NCBI RefSeq assembly: GCF_020216025.1
Contig: NZ_JAIWNC010000025.1
Coordinates: 111,781 to 175,780, forward strand
DNA: 64,000 nt
Direction: 5' to 3'
From: Jidongwangia harbinensis
GTDB taxonomy: Bacteria > Actinomycetota > Actinomycetes > Mycobacteriales > Micromonosporaceae
Each line of letters starts with the position of its first letter. Position 1 is the stretch's first letter. This document shows positions 44,013-52,196 of this stretch, piece by piece. The translations under genes and the position numbers were made by a program. Below the pieces are notes generated by a model that was given only the letters and a program-made list of their open reading frames with translations, made no database searches and was not told where the DNA came from.

Positions 44013-45284
44013 GTGCGAGGGATCGCCGCGCACACCGGCGGCCGGCGCATGACCGGTGACCGGCACGCGTGGATCGACGCGTCCGCCGGGGTGGCCGGCG
44101 ACATGCTCCTCGGCGCCCTGCTCGACGCGGGCGCCGGCCCGGACCCGGTCCGGCGGGCCGTGGACGCGGTCGTGCCCGGCGCCGTCCGGATCACCCCGGC
44201 CACGGTCACCCGGGCCGGTCTGCACGCGGTCCACGTGGACGTCGAGCCGCTGATCGCCGACGCGCCCCGGCGCACCTGGGCGACCATCCGGGACCTGCTG
44301 GCCGGCGCCGGGCTCGCGGAGCGCGTCCGGGACCGGGCCACCGCCGTCTTCGCCCGGCTCGCCGACGCCGAGGCGCACGTGCACGGCATCGCCGCCGCCG
44401 ACGTGCACTTCCACGAGGTGGGCGCGCTGGACTCGCTCGCCGACATCGTGGGGGTCTGCGCCGCCCTGGAGGACCTGGGCGTCGCGACCCTCAGCGCCGG
44501 CGAGGTGGCGGTCGGCTCCGGCCGGATCCGCACCGCGCACGGCGAACTTCCGGTCCCGGTGCCCGCGGTGGCGCAGCTGGCCCGCGGCTGGCGGGTGCGC
44601 GCGGGCGGTACCGGCGAACTGGCCACCCCGACGGGCCTGGCGGTGATCCGGGCACTGGCCACGCACTGCGAGGACCTGCCGCCGATGCGGGTCGACACGG
44701 TCGGCGTCGGTGCCGGTGGCCGCGACACCCCCGGGCGGGCCAACGTGGTGCGCGTCCTCGTCGGCGCCGTCCCGCCGCCGGCGCCGGCCGACCCGGTGCG
44801 CGCCGAGTCCGCCGTCCTGCTGGAGGCGAATGTCGACGACCTCGACCCGCGGCTGTGGCCGGAGGTCCTCGCCGGGCTGCTGCGGGACGGCGCGGCGGAC
44901 GCCTGGCTGGTGCCGATCGTGATGAAGAAGGGCCGGCCGGCGCACACCCTGAGCGTGCTGTGCCGCCCGGACCGGACCGCGGCGCTGCGGGACCGCATCT
45001 TCCGCGACACCAGCACGCTCGGCGTCCGCGAGTCCGGGGTGCGCAAGCACGTGCTGCCGCGGGCGTTCGCCGACATCGGCGTGGCCGACGGCACGGTGGC
45101 CGTCAAGCTGGGCCACCGCGACGGCGTCATCGTGCAGGTGATGCCGGAGTTCGGCGACGTGGCCGCGCTCGCCCGCCGGCTCGGCCGGTCCGAGCGGCAG
45201 GTACTCGCGGCCGCGGCGGCGGCCGCCGCGGCGGCGGGGCTCGTCGTGGGTGCGCCGGTGCCCGGGAACGTCCGCCCCGGCTGA
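44013..45284 (+). CDS. larC: LarC: nickel insertion enzyme (single-chain)
   Basis: A 423-residue protein that inserts nickel into the pincer cofactor using CTP. The N-terminal domain starts with AWIDASAGVAGDMLLGALLDAG and holds His-rich stretches EAHVHGI and VHFHEVGALDSLADIVG, which are metal-binding candidates. The C-terminal domain begins with LLEANVDDLDPRLWPEVLAGLL. In some lactobacilli larC is split as C1/C2 with a programmed frameshift; here it is one uninterrupted frame. The GTG at 44013 is favoured by GAAGGG upstream; the ATG at 44049 is an alternative. A short poly-Ala tract precedes the end, and a hairpin overlaps the stop. Confidence 0.92.
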   Translation: MRGIAAHTGGRRMTGDRHAWIDASAGVAGDMLLGALLDAGAGPDPVRRAVDAVVPGAVRITPATVTRAGLHAVHVDVEPLIADAPRRTWATIRDLLAGAGLAERVRDRATAVFARLADAEAHVHGIAAADVHFHEVGALDSLADIVGVCAALEDLGVATLSAGEVAVGSGRIRTAHGELPVPVPAVAQLARGWRVRAGGTGELATPTGLAVIRALATHCEDLPPMRVDTVGVGAGGRDTPGRANVVRVLVGAVPPPAPADPVRAESAVLLEANVDDLDPRLWPEVLAGLLRDGAADAWLVPIVMKKGRPAHTLSVLCRPDRTAALRDRIFRDTSTLGVRESGVRKHVLPRAFADIGVADGTVAVKLGHRDGVIVQVMPEFGDVAALARRLGRSERQVLAAAAAAAAAAGLVVGAPVPGNVRPG

Positions 45285-45299
45285 CCCCCGCGGGTCAGC
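45280..45299. terminator. Tight hairpin at the larC stop codon
   Basis: GCTGACCC and GGGTCAGC are perfect 8-bp arms around a CCGC loop, and the left arm contains the larC TGA. It sits between convergent larC and the XRE-cupin gene and can end either transcript. Confidence 0.65.
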
Positions 45300-45334
45300 A
45301 CCGTGCGCCGCCGCCGGCTCCCGGCCGGTGCCGG

Positions 45335-45913
45335 TCAGTCGTCGGACAGCGCGAGGTGCACCCGTTCGCCCTGGACGCCGATCAGGGTGAGCAGTTCGGC
45401 GGGTTGCTCGACGGCGCTGCCGATCCAGTGTGGGACGCGGGTGTCGAACTCGGCCGCCTCGCCCGGCCCCATCCGTAACCGGCGGTCGCCGAGCCGGAAG
45501 TCGACCTCGCCGCGCATCACGTAGAACCACTCGTAACCCTCGTGGGTGCGCGGGGTCGGCCGGCCCCACTGCGAGGCCGGCGGGTAGATCACCTTGTACG
45601 CCTGGATGCCGCCCGCGTGCCGGGTCAGCGGCACGAACGTCATGCCGCGGTGGGTGACCGGGCGCAGGTGGATCCGGGGGTCCCCGGTGTGCCGCGCGCC
45701 GACCAGGTCGTCCAGGGGTACCCGGTAGGCGCGGGCCAGCGGCAGCAGTTGTTCCAGGGTGGGGCGCCGTTTGCCGTTCTCCAGGCGGGACAGCGTGCTG
45801 GGGGTCAGGCCGGTCTCCGCGGCCAGGTCGGTGAGGCTGGCCCCGCGGGCCCGGCGCAGCGACCGCAGCCGGGGCCCGACGCCGGCCAGCACGTCCTGCT
45901 CGTCGTCGTCCAC
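45335..45913 (-). CDS. XRE-cupin transcriptional regulator
   Basis: A 192-residue regulator with an N-terminal XRE helix-turn-helix (SLTDLAAETGLTPSTLSRLENG, about residues 26-47) and a C-terminal cupin domain (PRTHEGYEWFYVMRGEVDFRLG and GPGEAAEFDTRVPHWIG, with His and Glu residues that could hold a metal). Members of this group, such as PuuR, sense small metabolites through the cupin. The GTG at 45913 follows a clear operator (45922-45947). It is divergent from the epoxide-hydrolase-like gene, which it likely represses along with itself. Confidence 0.9.
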   Translation of the reverse strand: MDDDEQDVLAGVGPRLRSLRRARGASLTDLAAETGLTPSTLSRLENGKRRPTLEQLLPLARAYRVPLDDLVGARHTGDPRIHLRPVTHRGMTFVPLTRHAGGIQAYKVIYPPASQWGRPTPRTHEGYEWFYVMRGEVDFRLGDRRLRMGPGEAAEFDTRVPHWIGSAVEQPAELLTLIGVQGERVHLALSDD

Positions 45914-45921
45914 GGCCCCAT

Positions 45922-45947
45922 TTTGCCATCTGGCAAAGATCTTTGCC
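45922..45947. promoter_or_regulatory. XRE-cupin operator: dyad plus third half-site
   Basis: TTTGCCA-TC-TGGCAAA is a perfect 7-bp inverted repeat (45922-45937), and a third TTTGCC copy follows at 45942-45947 after GATC. The array begins 8 bp from the regulator's start codon, in the 79-bp gap shared with the divergent hydrolase. Confidence 0.7.
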
Positions 45948-45992
45948 CATCCGTCGCGGCGCCCGTGATGCTGGGCGCGGAGGTGACACCCG

Positions 45993-47009
45993 ATGATGGT
46001 GACAAGCAGATGGCGACGGGTACTGGCGGCCGGCACGGCGACGGTGGTCCTGGCGGGCGGTGGCACCCCGGGCACCGCCGGGGTGCGGCCCGCCGCCGCC
46101 CAGGCGTCCGGATTCGACGCCGCCACGCGGCACGACACGGAGTTCAACCGCCGGTTCACGCACCGGTTCGCGGACGTGCAGGGCGTCCGGATGCACTACG
46201 TGACCGGCGGCACCGGGGCTCCCCTGGTGCTGCTGCACGGCTGGCCGCAGTCCTGGTACGAGTGGCGCGGCATCATGCCCGAGCTGGCGAAGCGGTACAC
46301 CGTGTACGCGCTCGACCTGCCGGGGCTCGGTGACAGCCAAGGCACTCCGAGCGGATACGACAAGAAGACCCTCGCACGGTACGTCCACGGCCTGCTCGCC
46401 GACCGGCTCGGCCTCGACGACATCCGGCTGGTGGGCCACGATCTGGGCGCCGGGGTGGGATTCCAGTACGCCGCGCAGTATCCGGACGACGTGGTCGCGT
46501 ACGCGCATCTGGATTATCCGCTGCCCGGGCCGGCGTTGAGCGCCGCCCAGTACCGGACGTTCAGCTGGCACATGGCGTTCCACACCCAGGAGCGGATCCC
46601 GGAGGCCGTGGTGGACGACGACGTTCGCGAGTACCTGGCCCTGTTCTACCCGCAGGTGGCCTACGGCGGCACGAGTTTCGGCGGACCGGGCGCGGAGTCG
46701 CCGTTCGACCGCCGGGAGATCGACGAGTACGCCCGCACGTACCGCCGTCCGCAGGTGCTCACCGGCGGATTCAATCTGTACCGGACGCTGGACGCCGACG
46801 AGCGGGACACCATCGCGGCCGCGCCGGTCGCCGTGCCGACCCTGCTGATGACCGCCGAGGGCCAGGGTGCGTTCGTCCGCACCACGCTGGCGCCCCGGAT
46901 GTCCGCGATCGTGCGTACGGTCGAGGTGCCGAAGGCCGGCCACTGGCTGCCCGAGGAGAACCCGGGGTTCGTCACCGCGGAACTGCTGGCGTTCCTGGCG
47001 GGCCGATGA
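45993..47009 (+). CDS. Exported alpha/beta hydrolase, epoxide-hydrolase/dehalogenase type
   Basis: A 338-residue hydrolase. Residues 1-37 form an export signal with a twin-arginine-like start (SRWRRVLAAGTATVVLAGG). The fold's landmarks are HGWPQSW at 82-88 (oxyanion hole), GHDLGAG with nucleophile Asp150, and a catalytic His in KAGHWLPEE near the C terminus. An Asp nucleophile and HGWP are typical of epoxide hydrolases and haloalkane dehalogenases; the Tyr residues YRTFSW and YARTYR in the cap favour the former. AGGTG precedes the ATG at 45993 (a second ATG follows directly). It is divergent from the XRE-cupin gene and overlaps the DinB gene by 4 bases. Confidence 0.88.
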   Translation: MMVTSRWRRVLAAGTATVVLAGGGTPGTAGVRPAAAQASGFDAATRHDTEFNRRFTHRFADVQGVRMHYVTGGTGAPLVLLHGWPQSWYEWRGIMPELAKRYTVYALDLPGLGDSQGTPSGYDKKTLARYVHGLLADRLGLDDIRLVGHDLGAGVGFQYAAQYPDDVVAYAHLDYPLPGPALSAAQYRTFSWHMAFHTQERIPEAVVDDDVREYLALFYPQVAYGGTSFGGPGAESPFDRREIDEYARTYRRPQVLTGGFNLYRTLDADERDTIAAAPVAVPTLLMTAEGQGAFVRTTLAPRMSAIVRTVEVPKAGHWLPEENPGFVTAELLAFLAGR

Positions 47010-47497
47010 GACAGCCGCCGTGGACCCCGGACCTGCGGGCCCGCCTCGACGCGCTGCTCGACCAGCACCGCTGGGCCCTGCACGACTGCCTGAACCGGCT
47101 CACCGAGGACGAGGCTCGGGCGTCGCTGGTCCCGTCCCGCACCACGCTGCTGGGCCTGGTGAAGCACGCCACCTACGTGGAGCGGTTCTACTTCGACCAC
47201 GCGATCACCGGCCGGACGCTCAAGGAACTCGGCGTCGCCTCCACCCCGACCCGTTCGTTCGTGCTGACCAGGCAGGACACGATCGAGTCGGTACGGGCGG
47301 CGCACCGGGCCGCCTGCGTGGAGTCGCGCCGCAACGTCGCGGCGCTCGGGCTGGACGCGGTGGTCACCGGCCGCAAGGTGCGCTCGGTCTGGGCCATCTA
47401 TCTGCAGATGCTCAGCGAGCTGGCGCAGCACTGCGGGCACGCCGACATTCTGCGGGAGCAGATCCTCAGCCGCCGCCGGGCGGCATCCGCAGGCTGA
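47006..47497 (+). CDS. DinB-like (DUF664) protein
   Basis: A 163-residue four-helix protein of the DinB/DUF664 superfamily. It starts WTPDLRARLDALLDQHRWALHDCLNRL and has the family landmarks LVKHATYVERFYF (first metal His) and ELAQHCGHADILREQI (His-x-x-His at the end). DinB proteins bind divalent metal and some act as thiol transferases with mycothiol or bacillithiol, but this member's substrate is unknown. The ATG overlaps the stop of the upstream hydrolase (ATGA), so the two are coupled and may share a pathway. Confidence 0.88.
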   Translation: MRQPPWTPDLRARLDALLDQHRWALHDCLNRLTEDEARASLVPSRTTLLGLVKHATYVERFYFDHAITGRTLKELGVASTPTRSFVLTRQDTIESVRAAHRAACVESRRNVAALGLDAVVTGRKVRSVWAIYLQMLSELAQHCGHADILREQILSRRRAASAG

Positions 47498-47500
47498 CGC

Positions 47501-47944
47501 CTACCGCTGCATCGCCCGGGTGGACCGCTGGAGGAACTCGGTGACGATGCGGTGGGCCTCGGGGTCGAGCGCCCGGCTGAGCTCGTCGACGGCGAGGATG
47601 GACGGGCGGAGGAACTCCAGGGTGGCCCGGTGCGCCGACGGGGTGGCCGCCACGGTGACGCGGCGGCGGTCGCGGGGATGCGCCGAGCGTTCCACGTGAC
47701 CGGCGCGTTCCAGGCGGTCGATCAGCACGGTGACCGATGCGGTCCGGATCCCCAGGCGGGTGGCCAGTTCGGCGGGACCCATCGGCCCGTGCTGCTCCAG
47801 CAGGGACAGGGCGCCCATGTCGGTGGCGTTGATGCCCAGTTCGCGCGAGGCGCGGGCGGCGAGTTCCCGCGACGCGCCGATCAGGTGCTGCATCGCGATG
47901 GTGGCCTCGGCCAGTTCGGGCAGGTCCGGTACCTGGTCGCTCAT
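47501..47944 (-). CDS. MarR-family regulator
   Basis: A 147-residue MarR protein. The winged helix is seen in MGPAELATRLGIRTASVTVLIDRLERAGHV and the wing in RSAHPRDRRRVTVAATP (the D-x-R motif). Dimer helices lie at both ends. It is divergent from the FAD monooxygenase gene with the CTAGTTACTAG dyad in the 91-bp gap, fitting repression of both genes with an aromatic or lipophilic ligand as inducer. The ATG at 47944 is chosen; a GTG at 47956 would add four residues. Confidence 0.9.
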   Translation of the reverse strand: MSDQVPDLPELAEATIAMQHLIGASRELAARASRELGINATDMGALSLLEQHGPMGPAELATRLGIRTASVTVLIDRLERAGHVERSAHPRDRRRVTVAATPSAHRATLEFLRPSILAVDELSRALDPEAHRIVTEFLQRSTRAMQR

Positions 47945-47964
47945 GAGCTCGGTCACTCCATTGC

Positions 47965-47975
47965 CTAGTTACTAG
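47965..47975. promoter_or_regulatory. MarR operator candidate
   Basis: CTAGTTACTAG is an 11-bp perfect dyad in the divergent gap between the MarR and FAD monooxygenase genes, within an unusually AT-rich stretch that should hold both promoters. Confidence 0.6.
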
Positions 47976-48035
47976 ATAAAGCGATAGATTATGCGGGCCG
48001 TCGCCCGATCTTCTACCAAAGGACGTGTCCGCACG

Positions 48036-49253
48036 ATGTCCGCACCCAGCATCCTCATCTCCGGAGCCAGCATCGCCGGACCCGCCCTGGCCTACTGGCT
48101 GCACGCCGCGGGCTGGCGCACCACCGTGGTCGAGCGTTTCGACGGCCTGCGCGAGGCCGGTCAGAACATCGACGTGCGGGGCGCGTCCCGCGAGATCGTC
48201 CGCCGGATGGGCATCGAGGAGGAGCTGTTCGCGAACGCCACCGGCGAGCAGGGCACCGAGGTCGTCGACGAACGGGGCCGGGTCGTCGCGTCCTTCCCGA
48301 AGAGCGCCGGCGGGGTGGACGGCGCCACCGCCGAACTCGAGATCCTGCGCGGCGAACTGTCCCGGATCATCTACCAGAGCACGCTGCCCGGCACCGAGTA
48401 CCTGTTCGGCGACCAGATCACCGGCCTCGACGACCGGGGCGACCGCGTCGACGTGACCTTCCGGCACGCACCGCCGCGGTCCTTCGACATCGTCGTCGTC
48501 GCCGAGGGCCTGACGTCCCGTACCCGGTCGATGGTCCTGCCGGACGCCCGGATCAGGAACCTCGACCTGTACCTGGCATACCTGACCATCCCCCGCACCG
48601 GCGAGGACAACGACTGCTGGCGGTGGTTCCACGCGACCGGCCGGCGTCAGGTGACCCTGCGGCCGGACAACGTCGGCACGATCCGGGCCACGCTCGCCTT
48701 CATGTCCAACGTGCGCGGCCTCGAGGACCTCGACCAGCGGGACCAGACCAGCATCCTGCGCCGGACGTTCGCCGGTGCCGGCTGGGTCACCCCGCGCGTC
48801 CTCGACGGGCTGGACGACGCGCCCTACTACTTCGACGCCGTCGGACAGGTCCGGATCCCCCGCTGGAGCAAGGGGCGCATCGGCCTGGTCGGTGACGCCG
48901 CCTACTGCGCCGCGCCGCTGAGCGGCATGGGCACCAGCCTCGCCCTGGTCGGCGCGTACGTGCTGGCCGCCGAGCTGGCCACGGCGACCGACCACACCCG
49001 CGCCTTCGACGGGTTCGAGGCCACCATGCGCCCCTACGTCGCCGGGGCGCAGAAGCTTCCGCCGGGCACGCCGGGCATCGCGTACCCCAGCTCCCGCGCC
49101 GGCATCCGCACCCTGCGCTCGCTGGCGAAGCTGGCCGGCAACCCGCTGGCACAGCGGCTCGCGCTGGCCGACAGACTCGCCGCCCCGCCCGCCGACAACA
49201 TCACCCTGCCGGACTTCTTCCCGGCCGGCGCCGGCGCCGCGCACGGCGGTTGA
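48036..49253 (+). CDS. FAD-dependent monooxygenase (PHBH/UbiH-like)
   Basis: A 405-residue class A flavin monooxygenase. The FAD-binding start is ILISGASIAGPALAYWLHAAGW (GxGxxG variant GASIAG, residues 7-12), the DG-like motif region is VVVAEGLTSRTRS, and the second FAD motif is RIGLVGDAAYCAAPLSGMGTSLAL (G-D-A near residue 285). Family members hydroxylate aromatic or polyketide substrates, including antibiotics such as tetracyclines and rifamycins. The ATG at 48036 gives the standard N terminus. Its divergent MarR neighbour suggests that it responds to a toxic or phenolic compound. The TetR gene follows 30 bp later. Confidence 0.92.
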   Translation: MSAPSILISGASIAGPALAYWLHAAGWRTTVVERFDGLREAGQNIDVRGASREIVRRMGIEEELFANATGEQGTEVVDERGRVVASFPKSAGGVDGATAELEILRGELSRIIYQSTLPGTEYLFGDQITGLDDRGDRVDVTFRHAPPRSFDIVVVAEGLTSRTRSMVLPDARIRNLDLYLAYLTIPRTGEDNDCWRWFHATGRRQVTLRPDNVGTIRATLAFMSNVRGLEDLDQRDQTSILRRTFAGAGWVTPRVLDGLDDAPYYFDAVGQVRIPRWSKGRIGLVGDAAYCAAPLSGMGTSLALVGAYVLAAELATATDHTRAFDGFEATMRPYVAGAQKLPPGTPGIAYPSSRAGIRTLRSLAKLAGNPLAQRLALADRLAAPPADNITLPDFFPAGAGAAHGG

Positions 49254-49283
49254 CAGACGCCGTGCTGTTACTATCCGGACGGG

Positions 49284-49976
49284 ATGCAACCAGGATTCCT
49301 CCGGGCCCGGCGACCCGATCAGAAGAGCCAGCGGCGCGAGAGCATTCTCGCCGCGGCCCGCCAGCTGGCCGTGCGGTCCGGGGTCTCGCAGGTCAGCCTC
49401 GGCAACGTGGCCACCGCCGTGGGTCTGGCCAAGTCCAACGTGTTGCGTTATTTCGCCACCCGCGAGGAGATCTACCTTCAGCTCACCATGACCGAGGGAG
49501 ACCGGTGGGCGGCCGCACTGGGCGAGCGACTGCAGCGGGCCCGCGGGATGCACGAGGCGGTCGACGCGCTGGCCGAGACGCTCGCCGCCGAACCGCTCTA
49601 CTGCGACCTCACCACCCACATGATGACCAGCCTGGAAGTGAACGCGTCGGTGCCGGCGCTGCGCACCTTCAAGCAATGGAACCTCGCCATGCACGCCCGG
49701 ATCGGCGGGCAGCTGGCCACCGCCTGGCCGGAACTCGCCCCGCGGGAGGGCAGCGCCCTGGTGATGGCCGCGGCCGCGTACGTCGCCCGGCTCTACCCGC
49801 TCACCCGGCCGACGCCGGCGCTGACCCAGCTGTACGCGGAGAACCCCGAGATCGCCGCCGCCTTCCCGCCGTTCCCGGCGACGCTGCGCCACATGCTGGC
49901 CGCCACCGCCGCCGGCCTGCCGCTCGTCCGCCGGCCCGGCGCCCCGACCGGCGACCCGCCCGCGCCGGCCCGGTGA
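49284..49976 (+). CDS. TetR-family transcriptional regulator
   Basis: A 230-residue TetR protein. The N-terminal DNA-binding domain contains RRESILAAARQLAVRSGVSQVSL and the helix-turn-helix GNVATAVGLAKSNVLRYFAT, with the R-Y-F end typical of the family. The C-terminal region is longer than average and ends in Pro/Ala-rich sequence (RRPGAPTGDPPAPAR). It begins 30 bp after the monooxygenase gene with no strong ribosome-binding site, so it may be co-transcribed with it. Its targets are unknown. Confidence 0.9.
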   Translation: MQPGFLRARRPDQKSQRRESILAAARQLAVRSGVSQVSLGNVATAVGLAKSNVLRYFATREEIYLQLTMTEGDRWAAALGERLQRARGMHEAVDALAETLAAEPLYCDLTTHMMTSLEVNASVPALRTFKQWNLAMHARIGGQLATAWPELAPREGSALVMAAAAYVARLYPLTRPTPALTQLYAENPEIAAAFPPFPATLRHMLAATAAGLPLVRRPGAPTGDPPAPAR

Positions 49977-49984
49977 TCCCGCGC

Positions 49985-50006
49985 TTGACCTTCACCCTCG
50001 GGTAAG
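49985..50006 (+). promoter_or_regulatory. MerR-type promoter/operator candidate
   Basis: TTGACC (49985-49990) resembles a -35 hexamer, and the dyad CTTcACCC-TC-GGGTaAG (49990-50006) begins at its last base, the position in which MerR-type activators sit between the promoter elements. I cannot identify a convincing -10 hexamer about 19 bp downstream. Confidence 0.45.
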
Positions 50007-50057
50007 CCTCACCGTGGTTCGTGCCGGCCACCCGGCCGGCACGAGGAGGATCACACC

Positions 50058-51125
50058 GTGGAGCTGCTGACGATCGGCGCGTTCGCCCGGGCGGCGCGGC
50101 TGACGGCCAAGGCACTGCGCCTGTACGACGAGGTGGGTCTGTTGACCCCCGCCGCGGTCGATGCCGAGTCCGGATACCGGTTCTACCACCCGGACCAGCT
50201 GGCGCACGCCCGGCTGATCGCCCGGCTGCGCCACATCGGCATGCCGCTGGCCGACATCCACACGGTGTGCGGCCTGGCACCGGATGCGGCCGCCGCCGCG
50301 GTGAACGCGTACTGGCAGCGGGTCGCCGCCGACACGGCGACCCGCGCGCACCACGTCGCCCGACTCGTCGAGCACCTCTCCAGGAAGGGCGCCACCATGT
50401 CCGACACCCACCCGACCCTGACCGTCCGGTACGCCGTGCGCTGCGACCCCGGCCTCGGGCGCGACAGCAACGAGGACGTCGCCTACGCCGGCGACCGGCT
50501 GCTGGCCGTCGCCGACGGCACCCGCGGTGCCGGCGCCGCCGCCAGCACCGCCGCGGTGAACGCCCTCAAGGCGCTCGAACTGGCCGACAAGCCGGCCGTC
50601 GACCTGCTCGCCATGCTGGCCGCGACCATCGACGACGTCGACCGCACGGTGCGCGCCGCCGGCCCGGACGACGACCAGGCGGCCACCACCCTGACCGCGG
50701 TGGTGCGCCGCGGCTCGCAACTGGCCCTGGTCCACATCGGCGACACCCGGGTCTATCTGCTGCGCGGTGGTGACCTCGCGCAGCTCACCCAGGACCACAC
50801 CTGGGTGCAGAGCCAGGTCGACCACGGCAAGCTCAGCCCCGATCAGGCCGCCGCCCATCCGCAGCGCGCCCTGCTCAGCCGGGCGCTCGGCGCCGGCGGC
50901 CAGCCCGTCGAGGCCGACCTGGCGCTGCGCACCGCCCTGGCCGGCGACCGCTACCTGCTGTGTTCCGACGGGCTGTCCGCCGTGGTGAGCCGGCCGGACC
51001 TGCACACCGCCCTCGCCGAGGGCGGCGCACCCGAGGCGACGGCGCAACGGCTGATCGATCTCGCGTACGCCGCGGGCGCCCCGGACAACATCGCCTGCGT
51101 CGTCGCCGACTTCGTCGCCGGATAG
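50058..51125 (+). CDS. MerR regulator fused to a PP2C-type phosphatase
   Basis: A 355-residue fusion. Residues 1-70 are a MerR DNA-binding domain (LTIGAFARAARLTAKALRLYDEVGLL...SGYRFYH). After a short coiled region, residues 115-355 are a PP2C Ser/Thr phosphatase: GRDSNEDVAYAGDRLLAVADG (metal Asp residues in D-x-N-E-D and A-D-G), VHIGDTRVYLLRGG, YLLCSDGLSAVV and GAPDNIACVV. The second motif is DGTRGAG rather than DGMGGH. An in-frame ATG at 50397 with GGAAGGG upstream begins the phosphatase and may yield it separately. The GTG at 50058 has GAGGAGGA upstream. Phosphorylation of an unknown partner may set the regulator's activity; that is inference. Confidence 0.9.
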   Translation: MELLTIGAFARAARLTAKALRLYDEVGLLTPAAVDAESGYRFYHPDQLAHARLIARLRHIGMPLADIHTVCGLAPDAAAAAVNAYWQRVAADTATRAHHVARLVEHLSRKGATMSDTHPTLTVRYAVRCDPGLGRDSNEDVAYAGDRLLAVADGTRGAGAAASTAAVNALKALELADKPAVDLLAMLAATIDDVDRTVRAAGPDDDQAATTLTAVVRRGSQLALVHIGDTRVYLLRGGDLAQLTQDHTWVQSQVDHGKLSPDQAAAHPQRALLSRALGAGGQPVEADLALRTALAGDRYLLCSDGLSAVVSRPDLHTALAEGGAPEATAQRLIDLAYAAGAPDNIACVVADFVAG

Positions 51126-51140
51126 CGGCGGGGTACGGCC

Positions 51141-51599
51141 TCAGCGGCCCGGGGTGGGCGCGGGCGCCGCGCCGTCGGGCCGGCCGGTGCTCGTGGTGCC
51201 GGGCGCGGGTTCCGGTCCCCCGTCGACCGTGGCGGGGGGCCGGCGGGGCCGCAGGGTCGTCTGCGACGGGGTGGGTGCCGACGACGCCGTGGTGGCCCTG
51301 GGCATGGTCGCGGTGATCTTCGGGGGCGCGGGGCTGGGCTCCACGGGCGCCGGTGGCTCCGACGGGACCGGGACCGCGGGCGGGTTCGGGACCGGGCGGG
51401 GCAGCGTGCCGTCCGGCCGTACCGCGAAGAACACCGCGGCCAGCGCGGCCGCCACCACCAGCGGCACCCACCAGCGGCGCCAGGACCGGGGCACGGCCGT
51501 CGCCGTCGGCGGCACGGCCGGCTGCAGCCGGTCCGCGGTGATCTGACCCGCCCGGGCGCGCAGTGCCCGGCGTAGCCGGTCTTCCACGTCCGTGCTCAT
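51141..51599 (-). CDS. Single-pass membrane protein downstream of an ECF sigma gene (anti-sigma-like)
   Basis: A 152-residue protein with a cytoplasmic N terminus (MSTDVEDRLRRALRARAGQI), one membrane helix at about 45-63 (WVPLVVAAALAAVFFAV) and a long extracytoplasmic Pro/Thr/Ala tail. The ATG overlaps the sigma stop (ATGA). This topology and coupling are typical of anti-sigma factors, but the recognisable zinc (H-x-x-x-C-x-x-C) motif is absent, so the assignment rests on position. Confidence 0.72.
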   Translation of the reverse strand: MSTDVEDRLRRALRARAGQITADRLQPAVPPTATAVPRSWRRWWVPLVVAAALAAVFFAVRPDGTLPRPVPNPPAVPVPSEPPAPVEPSPAPPKITATMPRATTASSAPTPSQTTLRPRRPPATVDGGPEPAPGTTSTGRPDGAAPAPTPGR

Positions 51600-52180
51600 C
51601 GTCTCTCCCCCAGCAGTCCGCGCAGAATGGTCAGGGCCCGGCTCGCGGTCGACTTGACGGTGCCGCGGGACACCCGCAGCACGTCGGCGATCTCCTGCTC
51701 GGACAACTCCGACCAGTACCGCAGCACCACCACCTGACGCTGCCTCGCGGTCAGGGTGGCGAGCGCGTCGAGCACCTCCCGGTCGCCCTCGGAGAGCAGC
51801 GCCTCGTCCTCCGCGGCCGGTGCCCGGCCCGGGCGCGGTGGCACGTAGGCCCGGGCACTCCGCCGGCGGCGCAACGCCGACCGCGCCGCGTTCATCACCC
51901 CGGTGGTCAGGTACGCGTGCGGATCGTCGACGGTACGCAGATCGGCACCGTGCCGCCGGTACAGCGCGGCGAACACGTCCTGCACGATGTCCTCGGCGGT
52001 GGGCAGGTCGTCGACCATCAGCACGGCCAGCCGGACCAGGCTCAGCCGGCGGGTCTGGTAAAGCTCGTTGATGGCCGGCGGCCCGTCCCCGGCGGTGCGG
52101 CGCACCGCCGGGGAACCACCGGACGTGACCGACCGCCACCAGCGCCGCAACGGCGCGGGCAACGGAAGGACGAGAGTCAT
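51596..52180 (-). CDS. ECF sigma factor (SigE-like)
   Basis: A 194-residue extracytoplasmic-function sigma factor. Region 2 is seen at about 40-105 (LYQTRRLSLVRLAVLMVDDLPTAEDIVQDVFAALYRR, with D-x-V-Q-D-V-F), and region 4 in LTARQRQVVVLRYWSELSEQEIADVLRVSRGTVKSTASRAL. An N-terminal extension of about 35 residues is Pro/Arg-rich. The ATG at 52180 has AGGAG 6 bases upstream. It is coupled to a membrane-protein gene at its 3' end and may direct transcription of the Pro-rich secreted protein gene next door. Confidence 0.93.
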   Translation of the reverse strand: MTLVLPLPAPLRRWWRSVTSGGSPAVRRTAGDGPPAINELYQTRRLSLVRLAVLMVDDLPTAEDIVQDVFAALYRRHGADLRTVDDPHAYLTTGVMNAARSALRRRRSARAYVPPRPGRAPAAEDEALLSEGDREVLDALATLTARQRQVVVLRYWSELSEQEIADVLRVSRGTVKSTASRALTILRGLLGERR

Positions 52181-52196
52181 ACCGCTCCTGGTCTGG

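Noticed and set aside
49250..49274. TTGACA followed by TACTAT before the TetR gene at 49284
   Set aside because: The spacer is only 13 bp and the TTGACA overlaps the monooxygenase stop codon, so a functional sigma70 promoter is unlikely.
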